From Owenia fusiformis (lineage: Eukaryota > Annelida > Polychaeta > Sabellida > Oweniidae): DNA of 64,000 bases. This document shows, piece after piece, positions 21,623-32,075 of the stretch; the first letter of the stretch is position 1; each line of letters begins with the position of its first letter. A program made the position numbers and the translations under genes. The notes beneath the pieces are model-generated. The model was not told the origin of the DNA, did no database searches, and was given only the letters and a program-made list of their open reading frames with translations. The DNA is taken from NCBI GenBank assembly GCA_903813345.2, contig CAIIXF020000006.1, positions 29,149,936 through 29,213,935 on the forward strand. Direction: 5' to 3'.

Positions 21623-22452
21623 ATGAGATTTTCTGGTAAAGGAGTTATCATTACTGGTTCAAACAGTGGTATTGGGAAGGCGACTGCCCTTTTGATGGCA
21701 AAAGAAGGAGCTAGTGTTCGGTCATTCATGGAAGGGACATGAAAACGCTAGAACAGACAGTTGAAGAATGCAGGAAAGTTGGTGCAGAGACTGCCGAGTT
21801 TCCTATGGTTCAGGGAGATTTCAACAGTGACAAGACGTTGATACAGCGATTATATGACACAGCTATGGATACATTTGGGCGAATTGACGTCCTAGTGAAC
21901 AATGCCTGTACAGCTGAAATCTGCACATTTAAGAACGTCACAGAGGAACAATTTGACAAGCAGATCAATGTTGCTCTGAAAGCGCCTTCATTTTTGTCGC
22001 AGAAATGTTTCCTAGAGCTGAAGAAAAACAAAGGAAACATTGTAAATGTATCAAGCGTAGGTGCAACAAGACCCATTTCTCTCGGAATTGCAATATATCC
22101 AGTTTCAAAAGCAGCGCTGAACCAATTTTGTAAATGTGCGGGGATAGAATATGGTTCTGAGGGAGTCAGAGTTAATGTAGTATGCCCTGGGTCGGTACCC
22201 ACTGACTTCTTTATCAAAGCTGGATTGATTAACACAAAGGAAGAGCAATGTGAACTTTATAAGGATTTAACGCGCTGTACCCCATTAAAGAAACCTACTA
22301 CTCCTGAGGAGACTGCTAAGCTTATTGCATATCTGGCGTCAGATGATGCATCTATGATGAATGGTGCTGAAATTGTACATGATGGAGGACTAACTCTTAT
22401 GGGACTTGATACAAAAACAATTGGTAATGCTGCAAAGTGTGCCAGCGAGTAA
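21623..22452 (+). pseudogene. SDR copy D, frameshifted after the cofactor loop
   Basis: It starts MRFSGKGVIITGSNSGIG like the others. Two extra bases (CG at about 21719-21720) in GCTAGTGTT|CG|GTCATTC then shift the frame and give an early TGA. From ATG 21739 the rest is open for 237 codons (MKTLEQ to KCASE) with NNAC, NVSSV, YPVSK and VVCPG intact. A product from that ATG would lack the glycine-rich cofactor loop and should not fold as a normal SDR. Either this is a recent pseudogene, given a single lesion in 830 bp, or the two bases are a sequencing error. Reads over 21719-21720 decide. Confidence 0.8.
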
Positions 22453-22959
22453 TTATTAACTTCTTACAGCGTGAAACATTAGCGTTGAACTGTGGCAACC
22501 TCCACCAGTGACAGTGACAGTGATGGAGGTCAGAGAGGTCAGCAGTGACCAATCCAATTACTTGTTACAAGTTTAGCTAGGTTTCAACTTGCCATACAAA
22601 TTCAGATATCTATGGTTGTTGTTCTATATGCTATATTATATGCAGTTCTAAGATAGGATTTTGAAAAAATCAATGATGTAAGTTTGGAAAACACCTTGAA
22701 GAAGAATTTGGAGTGATTTTGACTCGTTTTTAAAAATGTTTTCAGGTCAACCTATTTTTTAGATTCAGCTTACTGATACTCTGGGTCTATGGTTTGGGCC
22801 TAAATCATGATCTAAGAAAGTATAGATCATGATTTGGGATAACTGCATACTGGCCGTGAAATGTTGGTATTTTTGTATGAACACTAATCTAAAAAGAGTT
22901 TCCTTAAACTTTATGTTAATTGCCAAGGGACGCGTTATGCGCGTTATACAGAATTCATA
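22453..22959. other. Spacer after SDR copy D
   Basis: No gene recognised. A short GTGACAGTGACAGTGATGG run lies near 22509. Confidence 0.4.
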
Positions 22960-23202
22960 CGATGAAAGTAAAGTAGACCCTACCATTATCAACAAGCAAA
23001 CTATCATCATTCACTAATAGGCCTACATTAGGCCTACATGGTAATTTTGCCGTACACTGAAGACTGCCATCGAAATGAGACTTTCTGGTAAAAGAGTTAT
23101 AGTCACTGGATCAAACGGTGGTATTGGGAAGGCCACTGCCCTTTGATGGTAAAATAAGGAGCCAGTGTTGTCATTCAGCTGTTCAGGGAAGAGACGTGAA
23201 AT
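22960..23202 (+). pseudogene. SDR copy E, short fragment
   Basis: A degenerate upstream module (GACCCTACCATTATCAAC, CTGCCATCGAA) leads to ATG at 23075. The frame reads MRLSGKRVIVTGSNGGIGKA and then breaks: a missing base in GCCCTT.TGATGG brings TGA into frame. Similarity fades by about 23200 (GTTCAGGGAAGAGACGTGAA). Only the first 40 or so codons remain. Confidence 0.85.
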
Positions 23203-24157
23203 TCACCGTCAAGTTCACTGTCTAGGATGTTTTTACAGGCATTTACATATAGAAATATCTATAAACTAGACAGATAAAATTATGGTAATATTTTTATTTG
23301 TTTTATACACTATGTAAATTGCATATAATAATAAGCATATGAACTTCATTCTCCAAACCAAGATTGGTCCTTTCATCACCCTCGTGTTTTACCGTTCCCG
23401 CGCGTTTACGTCACGCTTCATTTGGTACGTACCCTGTGAAGAGGGGAAAGAATTAATCTCGCGTTTGTTGCCTCCGGATCCATTGTGGCATGTGCATTTT
23501 GTGTTTCATGTTTCTATGCTAGTTCGGTTGGATATTTTTCGATGGGGAACGTAATTTTATGCACCGCATGCCTTGATTTCTTTACTCTTGGGTATTTTTG
23601 TTTTCTCTGTATGCTTTGCAACGAATTGCGTTTGATGAAGGCATACTGTAGTTCAGATCGTAATAATGAAATTGAAAAATACAAAATTAGCAAATAAACC
23701 GGCATCGTTGAAAAGCTAAAAGAATCTTTCATATTACTGACTATAGAGTTGCCGGTTTGTGCTGTTCACCATTGAGATACATTCATTGAAAGGGAAACTG
23801 AACCCAAACGTTAATTGGGACACACAACTTATTGATCCTTCCGCCAGAGTGGGAAGACGAATATATTGAATTTTAAAAGCAAGAATATAGTCCAATTATT
23901 GTAATTATATTAGTATCACCAGTGGTTGGATTTTGTTAAGTACATGAATGAAAAAGTGTATGTATGGACCAACTCATGATTTGATGTGATTGAGGTGCAT
24001 TTTCTTTAAGAAATTTGACCTTCTTGACCTGCCTCCATCTGTCAAAATCAGGGTGACAATTTTTTACATTTTCTATAGATGGCGTATTCCACAGGTATAA
24101 AAATGACTAATTTACTGCTTTGAGTTCAACGTTATAACCATGTCGATTTTCACGTAT
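23203..24157. other. No recognisable gene
   Basis: No splice-bounded exon or known repeat was identified. Short open frames near 23339-23700 have no coding support. Confidence 0.4.
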
Positions 24158-24166
24158 GTCGATTGT

Positions 24167-24236
24167 TACCCTTTGCATTCGTTCGACTTCACTTCTTAAA
24201 AAAGAGCTTTTATAACTACACTCTGCGCGCAGGGTA
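24167..24236. mobile_element. MITE with 9-bp target duplication, 70-bp copy
   Basis: The left end (TACCCTTTGCATTCGTTCG) and right end (ACACTCTGCGCGCAGGGTA) match the ends of the 365-bp element at 9338-9702, with the centre removed. A perfect 9-bp direct repeat, GTCGATTGT, flanks it at 24158-24166 and 24237-24245. Two independent insertions with the same duplication length define the family. Confidence 0.85.
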
Positions 24237-24298
24237 GTCGATTGTCACAGTCTCACACCATGTCATCTATGAGATAATTCAAACTCTGCGATAACCGT

Positions 24299-24416
24299 AC
24301 AACATCCCAAGAACACTGGTAGGTATCAAGATGCGGTAACTTACCGTCCACCATCTTAGATGAGAAGGTAACGGCCGTCACCGCATCTTGATACCTACCA
24401 GTGAAGGAGATGTTGT
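24299..24416. repeat. Near-perfect hairpin element
   Basis: A 24-base perfect inverted repeat (24314-24337 with 24380-24403; core GGTAGGTATCAAGATGCGGT) surrounds a 42-base loop. Outer complementary ends ACAACATC and GATGTTGT (24299-24306 and 24409-24416) extend the stem with a small interior mismatch. It is probably a MITE. Function as a structured transcript cannot be judged. Confidence 0.75.
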
Positions 24417-24699
24417 GGGTTTCATCATCACATCTATCACACGATAGCCATTGACCTTCTTATACAAGTGTACGACACGGTAGTTTGTCCTAGGTTTCCG
24501 ACTTTCTGGAAACGGAATTTTTTACAAGTCCAAAAACACAATTGAATTTAGTTTTAGTTATAAACCTCAACGGTATGATTTAGATTTTAAGTCAGACATA
24601 ACATTTGAGTGATAAAACTCTTAGGGCAAGGTAACATTTAATATTAATTTTTCAAGGCCAAGTTTTAACATCATCTTCTCAACTTGCCAGGAGTTCATA

Positions 24700-25455
24700 T
24701 ACGATTTGAAAGGTCCATGACGTGCAGTATAGCAAGTGATTTTAGACGGTCATATCTTTCAACATGAATACTTTCTGGTCATCAATACAGTTTTTTTTTG
24801 TAAAAATGTTTTCTTTCAAGTGAAGTCTCCATGATAGTAAAATATCAATCCAACTCTCTGAAAATTTATGGATTAGCACTTTTTTAAAAATGTTAGGCTC
24901 ATTTTCTAAAAAGAGGGTCTTGCTTTTCTCAATTAAACATATCGGAAGTTTCTTCTCCACTATGTTAACAATTTCTGCAAAGGAGATGCGTATTGAAATG
25001 CGTTAAAGTTAAAAACTACATTTCCGATGCTATTTTCCCATAGGGAAAACTCGTGCTTTCCATTGTATTCAGTATAATTTTGGTCACCGAAAATGGATAT
25101 CTTCAAAACTAGACTTTCAATACCATTCTACTTTTGAAGAAGTTTTATACCCCTTGTTGAATAATCTTTTCATGCAATAGAATCCAGAAAAAGAAGATCC
25201 TCTTTTGAGTAAATACGTTCAACATTTTTTTCACGTTCAACATTTTGAAAAAAATGTTGACATGGAGTCCCTATTCATAATTTTTCGAATTGCTCGATTG
25301 ATATTTTGAACACTATGGCTACTTCACTTGAAAGAAAACATGTTGTTTTAATAAAAACCATGATTGTAATTATGCCCAGAAAGTACTCATGGTTAAAGAT
25401 ATGACTGTCTAAAATTACTTGCCATATTGCACATAGACCTTTGAAATTTAACCTT
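24700..25455. mobile_element. Long foldback element
   Basis: Two arms of about 200 bases or more. Left at 24710-24860 (ATTTTAGACGGTCATATCTTT, GTTTTCTTTCAAGTGAAGT, AAAATATCAATC) pairs with right at 25290-25440 (the same words inverted). Weaker complementarity continues towards the centre. It has no coding capacity. Confidence 0.65.
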
Positions 25456-25740
25456 CGTTGACCTATAGCAAATTGTCAAAAATACCTCCGTAAGATTGCT
25501 TGCAATCATGATGTCTAGTTTTTAGTTAGTTTAGAGAGAAGATCTAGATAAGGACCAAAGTAAATATTCAAAGTAAGGTAGACGTGATACACAACAACAA
25601 AACATACCCATCCTCAAGGGTCTTATTTAACGCAACGCTCTAAAAAACATTATTTTTGTTCCAGGACTCCAAAATCCATTTAACGTCAGTTAAACATTAA
25701 GTGTTGGAAGAGTCTAGGCCTACACGGTTAATAATTAGAG

Positions 25741-25856
25741 GTTATGTCACTATCGTGGCATATATGCCCGAGGTCTCAGTGATATATGGCCCGACCTTGG
25801 GAGGGACATTGATCTCTGAGAACCGAGGGCATATGTGCCACGATAGTGACATAAAC
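25741..25856. mobile_element. Short palindromic element, hairpin 1
   Basis: The ends GTTATGTCACTATCGTGGCA and its near-perfect inverse form a stem of about 28 bp. The centre carries GGCCCGACCTTGGGAG. Related hairpins lie at 27145-27257 and 27491-27602, the latter with the centre inverted. Confidence 0.7.
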
Positions 25857-25858
25857 GA

Positions 25859-26109
25859 TTTATAACATACCTATGATGATGTAGAATGGTCAGAGACTAC
25901 CGTTTTTATAGAATTGACAAACAAATGGTTTGAAAATGATTGAAATGAGTAAAGAAAATTGCTCGCGCAGTTTTATCTTCGATTGATTGGTTATGACGTC
26001 AACGCCTTGACCAATCAGAAAGTTAGCGGGCGCAGGCTTTTCACAACTTATATTGGCCCGCTGTCTTGTGTACACTTTACACTATACATCGTCATAGGTA
26101 TGTTATAAA
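25859..26109. mobile_element. Inverted-repeat element next to hairpin 1
   Basis: The terminal repeats TTTATAACATACCTATGATG and its inverse (one transition in the extended 25 bp) bound 251 bp. The interior (AGTTAGCGGGCGCAGGC, TATATTGGCCCGCT) weakly resembles the 98-bp repeats at 27292 and 27613. It may therefore belong to one larger composite family with the hairpins. Confidence 0.6.
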
Positions 26110-26289
26110 ATCAACTATCAACCAGAAATAGCAACCTCGCTGAAAGAATGACTGTACTTTCTGGGTCGTTCGAAAAGTGATGGCGGTGATTGAAATTACG
26201 ATGTAAAGATAAAACCGCAACGAAATAGTTGTGGATTTCTTTGAAAAACTAAGAAACATAAACCTCATATTGAATTTTTCAAAACAGAA

Positions 26290-26510
26290 AAACATGTATA
26301 AATAGTAAGGCACGTAGGTCCTTACCTTCTTCTAAGGCCACTTTATCATGGCCTTCGTCCAAAGATAAATCCCTGCATGTTTTTTACTCTGCATGTCGTA
26401 GTCATAAAATTAGAAATCAAATGTTCGCCATTTTTTCACATCACAATTTGAATTGCGAGTTTTGGTCTTAAAACTTCTCTAAAAATTCCAAAACACACGT
26501 GAAGTGGCGC
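26290..26510 (-). repeat. Dispersed exon-like repeat, copy 2 (inverted)
   Basis: This is the inverse of the segment at 8955-9180. The minus strand keeps TKTRNSNCDV and, between CATGCAG and GAAG|GTAAG, the block DLSLDEGHDKVALEEG. Upstream stops show that this copy does not encode a continuous protein. Confidence 0.45.
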
Positions 26511-27144
26511 GCTATCAGATATTGATTTACTAGCTTTCTTAATTAATGCTGAGGAGCAATATTGCAGCATCTTTTCAAACATGGTAAATGAATTATTCTC
26601 TATAAGGAGTACTTTGCTCAGTAGGTAATTTCTACTAGACAGACTCACCCAGTAACGACGTGATCCGGATACATACATATGTATATATAGAGATTATCCT
26701 ATATGAGGTTCAGGATATTGGGATTATCCCGAGGCTAATATAATATATTTGACCGACTATAGGATAATATGTTTATCCCATACCAATCTTGGTCATCTGG
26801 TTAACATTGTTCAATCATGGAAATATTTTAGAATACCCATGTCCAGTTTTGTTTTCTTGGCCGTGGGCGGATTTTCCTGTTCTCTCAAATATTCCCATAT
26901 TTATTTTCTCTAATTTTTGATTGATTAAGTGGATGCTCCTTCCCTTTTTTAAACCATCAAACAGATCCCGATAGTCTGTGTTTTCTCCATTGTCGTTTAC
27001 AGTCATTACGCGAACGTTACAAATTATGAACAAATATGCGAGCTGCGATTATGGCGTAGCGGGCAGATATACTAATTTCACTCGCACACAGACACGTGGC
27101 GTCATTAATATAACGTAGTCATGATATAAAAGTATGTAATACAA

Positions 27145-27257
27145 CAGTTATGTCCGTGTTGATATACGTCCATGGTCTGTCGTAATATAACCCTCGCAAG
27201 CTCGGGCTATATTGGTGACAGACCTTAGGCATATATTCAATGATAGGGACATAACTG
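27145..27257. mobile_element. Short palindromic element, hairpin 2
   Basis: CAGTTATGTCC and GGGACATAACTG are the inverted ends. The internal sequence (TGGTCTGTC / GACAGACC; GGGCTATATTGG) is more diverged than in hairpins 1 and 3. Confidence 0.6.
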
Positions 27258-27291
27258 CTAAGTAACACGTCCAAGTATGGGATAAATACGT

Positions 27292-27710
27292 GTATTACAT
27301 ACCTAGCGAAGCATTTGTATGGAAGTCAATGGGAAAGTTAGCGAGCTATATCCACCGATATTGCCCGATTACCCCGATATAGCCCGCTTACCTCGTTTTG
27401 ATATTAGATTTCTTTAATAACCATGATAATATCATGACGTCACGTCATTGATACAAAGTAACCATGGGAACAAAGGCATGTAATACATCAGTTATGTCAC
27501 TATGACGTGAAATATGCCTTCGTTCTTGCCCAAATATAGAGCCTCCCAAGGTCGGCCTATATTGGGAGAACTCAGGCATATTTCACGTCATAGTGACATA
27601 ACCTCTAAGTATGTATTACATACCTAGCGAAGCATTTGTATGGAAGTTAATGGGAAAGTTAGCGAGCTATATCCACCGATATTGCCCGATTACCCCGATA
27701 TAGCCCGCTT
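27292..27710 (+). repeat. 98-bp direct repeat pair enclosing hairpin 3
   Basis: Bases 27292-27389 and 27613-27710 are almost identical (one difference seen, GTCAAT against GTTAAT). Each contains TTACATACCTAGCGAAGC and GATATTGCCCGATTACCCCG. Hairpin 3 lies between them and hairpin 2 lies before the first, which gives a hairpin-plus-98 bp unit repeated in tandem at about 320-345 bp spacing. Confidence 0.75.
27491..27602. mobile_element. Short palindromic element, hairpin 3
   Basis: The 28-bp ends (27491-27518 and 27575-27602; GTTATGTCACTATGACGTGA...) are perfectly complementary. The centre holds CTCCCAAGGTCGGCC, the inverse of the centre of hairpin 1. Confidence 0.75.
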
Positions 27711-28502
27711 GGAAAATCTTGGAAATCTTGGAAAAGTGGCTTAATTTCGTGATTTATCAAAGTGTGTTTGTTAAATCTGTATATAACTTGAATGATATAC
27801 CACATGATGACCCTGTTTATGTACATGTTGTGATTAAACATGCAAATGTTGATTGACATACAAATAATCCACGGTTTTAAAGAATTTTAGCATTGCATCT
27901 ATGGATATTTGGCCCAAGTTTCTTTTAACTGTTATAGAAAATTATTCAAATTACATAACTTTGTAAATCAAAGCTATTATAGGAGAAAACATTTCACTGA
28001 ATTCAAATATGCCATTTAAAGGAAGGTAATGTAAGTCATTAGAGGTCTAATATGCAAGTCTCTTAAAATCTCACGAAAAACGAGATTTAGCGAGATTTCA
28101 AAAGCTACATGGAAACTATACTATTACAATATTGAGAGACCTAAACATGTTGTGTTTATATCCGAGTTTTGTTCCAATGAGGTTCGAATAGATGTTTCAT
28201 TTCATTCCGAACATATGATACCAAGAAAAAAAGTGTCTGATGTGTTTTCTTAAACAAGATAAAGAAAGGATATATGTTTCATTATAATGTTACCATCCAA
28301 AAGATGACCATTAAATTGACGATGTGTAAAATTTTCAGAATGTTTTGATGACTGGTTTAAGAGAAACGCGTGTTCAAAAAGTTCACCATATCGATACCAC
28401 TCCTTTGTGGAGGCAAATAACTAACTAAAACTAGCCTCGATACGATAGCTATTATGACATAAGGCAAAATGTTTGTTTAAAGGCCAATTAGGCAGTCAAA
28501 AG
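27711..28502. other. No gene; 3' flank of SDR copy F
   Basis: The last part (about 28330-28500) is the inverted 3' flank of the SDR genes (TGTTTAAAGGCCAATTAGGCAG, GACATAAGGCAAAATG). It lacks the TTAA transposon. Nothing else is recognised. Confidence 0.5.
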
Positions 28503-29302
28503 TTATTTGCTGGCACACTTTGCAGCATTCTCAATTGTTTTTGTATCAAGTCCCATAAGAGATAGTCCTCCATCATGTATAATTTCAGCACCATTCATCA
28601 TAGATGCATCATTCTGACGCGAGATACGCGATCAACTTAGCAGTCTCCTCAGGGGTACCATTTTTCTTTAATGGGGTACAATGTGAGAGTATAAAATTCA
28701 TCTTGCTCTTCCTTTGTGTTAGCAACTCCAGATTTGAGAAAGATGCCAGTAGCAACCACACCAGGGCATACTACATTAACTATGACTCCCTCAGAACCAT
28801 ATTCTATCCCCGCACATTGAGTAAACTGATCCAGTGCTGCTTTTGAAACAGAATAAATTGCATATCCAAAAGAGTGAGGTCTTGCGCCAGCTACACTGGA
28901 TACATTGGCAATGTTTCCTTTGTTTTTCTTCAGCTCTGGGAAACATTTCTGCGACAGAAATAAAGGCGCTTTAAGAGCAACATTGATCTGCTTGTCAAAT
29001 TGTTCCTCTGTGACGTTCTCAAATGTGCAACTTTCAGCTGTACATGCATTGTTCACTAGGACATCAATGCGCCCAAATGCCTCCATAGCTGTGTCATATA
29101 ATCGCTGTATCAATGTCTTATCACTGTTGAAGTCTCCCCGAACCATAGGAAACTTGGCAGTCTGTGCACCAACTTTCCTGCATTCTTCAACTGTGTGTTC
29201 CAGCGTTTTCACGGCACCTTCTTTTGCCATCAACAGGACAGTCACCTTCCCAATACCACTGTTTGAACCAGTAATGATAACTCCTTTACCAGAAAATCTC
29301 AT
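28503..29302 (-). pseudogene. SDR copy F, inverted, with deletions and frameshifts
   Basis: It is on the opposite strand from the other copies. ATG is at 29302 (MRFSGKGVIITGSNSGIG). It is close to copy A (CTFENVTEEQ, VVCPGVVATG). Eight codons are missing after KEGA: SVVIHGRD, the second strand and its cofactor-choosing end. After QDEFY a short deletion shifts the frame (stop near 28649), and an extra A in GCGTCAGAATGATGC is a second shift before the conserved end (MMNGAEIIHDGG, KCASK, TAA at 28503-28505). The upstream open frame begins only at TTG. It is a pseudogene, although most of the N-terminal 210 codons are open. Confidence 0.88.
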
Positions 29303-29660
29303 TTTGATGGCAGTATTCAATGTACAACAAAATTACGATGTAATGTAGGCCTACACCTAAGGGTATGATGAGAGCTCTCGGGTAACTAGGTTTACGTTCA
29401 GTTGAAAATGGTAGGGTCATCTTAGTCTGCTATTCAAAATTAATAATAGTTTTTGTGTTTAGTAGAAAATGATAGGGTCACTAACTTTCAACATATGTTA
29501 CTTTTCACTCAAAATCTTTCATGAAAATGGTGAATCTGTTTTCTTGAAGGGATGTTCCATCTCCCCAAGGCATTCGCATACATGTACAAAGCATCATGCA
29601 AAATGTCACCATCTACCATTTGTTAGGCGCCGAACACCTTGCCGCCGTCCACAAAAAAGT
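29303..29660 (-). repeat. Inverted SDR upstream module and dispersed repeat
   Basis: The inverse of the upstream block seen before copies A, C and D (TTGATGGCAGTATTCAATGTAC, CGGGTAACTAGGTTTACGTTC, ATGGTAGGGTCA). It is followed by the inverse of the 20655-20880 repeat (TAGGCGCCGAAC, GCCGCCGTCCAC). Confidence 0.65.
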
Positions 29661-29808
29661 TGTAACATAAAAACCAATCTGATGTAAGAATTTCAGGACT
29701 AATGTAGATGGAATATATAAAATATATATGTTCACTCTAAATAAAAATTACTTGACAACTAGTTTAAGTAATTTAATTTATTACTAATTATTTTACAAAA
29801 TTACTTAA

Positions 29809-30410
29809 AGGAATATTCCTTGCCAGACCCTTTCTCTCTTGATATGGTAGCTATAATCATATATATAGTTTCCATATTTAGCAAAACATGGGAAAATGTT
29901 TTAATATGGTCAATATTGATCATTTAAAAATCTAGTGCTTATTTCCAGTGAGCTGCCATCTTTTAAGATTTCTTGCAGGAAGTGATGTCATCAACTCTCA
30001 ACTTCTATAACCTTGCCCATAACAGTATAGGAAAGTAGCACAAAATCACTTCTAGACAAGTGATCATTACTTTCTGTGCAAAAATATTTTCAGGGCTTGT
30101 CAACGTAGAATAAAAGAAGAGATTTCCAGAAGGATTAAGTCAGATACAAAGTTGAAAAATAATATTTAGCTGGTTTTGTAATTCTTAATAGCTCCTCGCC
30201 TAATGCTATATGCAAAGTTGAGAGTCGATGACATCACTTCCTGTGTGAAATTTTAAAAGATGGCAGCTTACTGGAATTGAGCATCACATTTCTAAGTGAT
30301 CAAATTTGACCATATCAAAACATTTTTGGGTGTTTTGCTAAACATGGCAAGCATATATATGGTTATAGCTACCATATGAGGAGAGAGATGGTTTGGCAAG
30401 TAATATTCCT
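29809..30410. mobile_element. TTAA-flanked foldback transposon, copy 2
   Basis: 602 bp, nearly identical to copy 1 at 16893-17493 and in the same orientation. TTAA lies at 29805-29808 and 30411-30414. The flanks differ from those of copy 1, so it was not merely duplicated with its surroundings. Confidence 0.9.
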
Positions 30411-30545
30411 TTAACATGTAATTATATTACTCGTAATTACTAAGTTATTGTTTTTTGATGCCAATCAGTCAACATTACATAAAGGACCGTGTTTTTTACA
30501 GAATGTTTTCAATAATTGGTTTAAGAGAAAAACAATACCTATCCT

Positions 30546-31560
30546 TTGTTGTTGAGAACAGACTAAAATTTGAAAAATTTAAATATCTTGTCACATATTC
30601 ATAGAAATAAAAATGAAAAAGGAAGATCCTCTTTATAAAACAAACTTCTGCACAGTGCTTCAATATTTTTGTCTAAAATTCGAGGAGAGGCTGCCTTTAA
30701 AGTTCTCTACATTCGAGCCAATCATTGGTTTTTAAAGATTTTGCATCGGAAACTACATACACTTTGGCAACATTAGCTCCCCCTTAGCTCCCCCAAGATT
30801 TATCTAAAAGCGTGTTGAATTATTTGAGGTCTCAATGTTTCAATGTTGGGTGTCGACATCTTTAATTCATCCACACATACAAATGGTACAATTATACCAT
30901 ATATAATATGGTGTCAAACAATGATGATGCTATTTTCTTGCAGACTGTTCAGGTTAGTAGAATAGATTTTGATGTAGCCAATGACGCCATTGATGAAATG
31001 TTCGTTATCGAATGTGCAAATACATTTTACAATATAAATACATTTTTCAAATAGGCAAGTTTGAATAATAATATTAAAATGTCATTTTGAGTCATCTATT
31101 TTGTAAATATGTAAATAATAATAACCCCTTTACTCTTCTGTAATATATGTTCTGTAATGTGATATTCATGTATTAATTGTTTTGCTCTCCAATTAAACGG
31201 AGGAAATAAAGAAACATAACATAACATAACTGGTGGTCGGTCAAAAGTGGTAATATATTCGTCCACCAATGGTTTGTCGGTCAAAGGGCGATACCACATA
31301 ACAAACATTATTTAAAGATCCTTTCTCAAATTAAACCTATTTAAGAATCCTTGATAAAAAAATCAAATGGTTACTTTAGATTTTGGTGTTAATTCTCAGG
31401 GATGATCCAATCTGATGATCATCATAATAAATGATTGATACATTTACAAATAGACTATAGGTAAGCAAAGCCTGGGATATGGATTATTATCTCAGGCCAA
31501 ACCTGTTGCATCAGATCGATAAGCGGCAAGTTTTCCAATATTATTTATCCAGCATACTGT
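30546..31560 (+). repeat. Segmental duplication, copy 2
   Basis: The counterpart of 17560-18585 in the same orientation, including the retroelement-like tail at 31189-31240. It has several small indels relative to copy 1 (for example the poly-C tract near 17814 is much shorter here). Confidence 0.75.
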
Positions 31561-31621
31561 ACCATTACCATATACTGCAGTTTCGCGTCCTTTCTATTCA
31601 ATAAACATATGAGAGTAGTGG

Positions 31622-31635
31622 GTTGCCATGGAAAC
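31622..31635. promoter_or_regulatory. RFX X-box-like motif upstream of RASEF
   Basis: GTTGCCATGGAAAC is a near-perfect inverted repeat matching the RFX X-box consensus (GTNRCC, 0-3 bases, RGNAAC). It lies about 450 bases before the putative 5' UTR donor of the RASEF-like gene. Confidence 0.45.
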
Positions 31636-31863
31636 GTATCGATTTTCAACTTACAATATCAAGTTGTATTTAGACTTAACCTTTCAATCTGTATTTTGAT
31701 TTATTCGCAATGAAACTTTGAATAATAACATGAATCATTGTTTAGTTTCTACCTGTTGTTCTTGAGGTCCTTGTTGGTGTCATCTGGGGTTACCATAGAT
31801 ACGAGTATGTTCACAAATGATTTAATTTGAAATATGTTACTTCTTGTTTCAGTTGCAAAAACT

Positions 31864-32075
31864 GCCATTGGAATGTGATCACGTGGGATCGGAAAAAGGA
31901 TTAAACTATCAATATTTTATTGAATTTACATTAATATGCCAACATTTCATTTACTGTGTGCTCAACTTGCTGCTTCATTGTTTATAATCAATTTGGACGT
32001 TTAATAATGATTTACTTGTGGAAATACAGGAGTAGTGGACGACGACGATGAAATACTATTATGATTGTACAGAAG
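31864..32075 (+). promoter_or_regulatory. Putative proximal promoter and 5' UTR exon of RASEF
   Basis: An inverted CCAAT box (GCCATTGG, 31864) and a palindromic E-box (TCACGTGGG, CACGTG at 31880-31885) lie close together. About 190 bases further is a strong donor, ACAGAAG|GTAAGT (exon end 32075). An acceptor, TTTATTTTCAG, at 33667 would join it to the exon that holds the ATG at 33906. The transcription start is not visible, so the exon start is unknown. Confidence 0.35.

Noticed and set aside
24299-24416. CRISPR-like or bacterial repeat interpretation of hairpins and arrays
   Set aside because: The window is eukaryotic, with spliced genes. No array has regular unique spacers between identical repeats.
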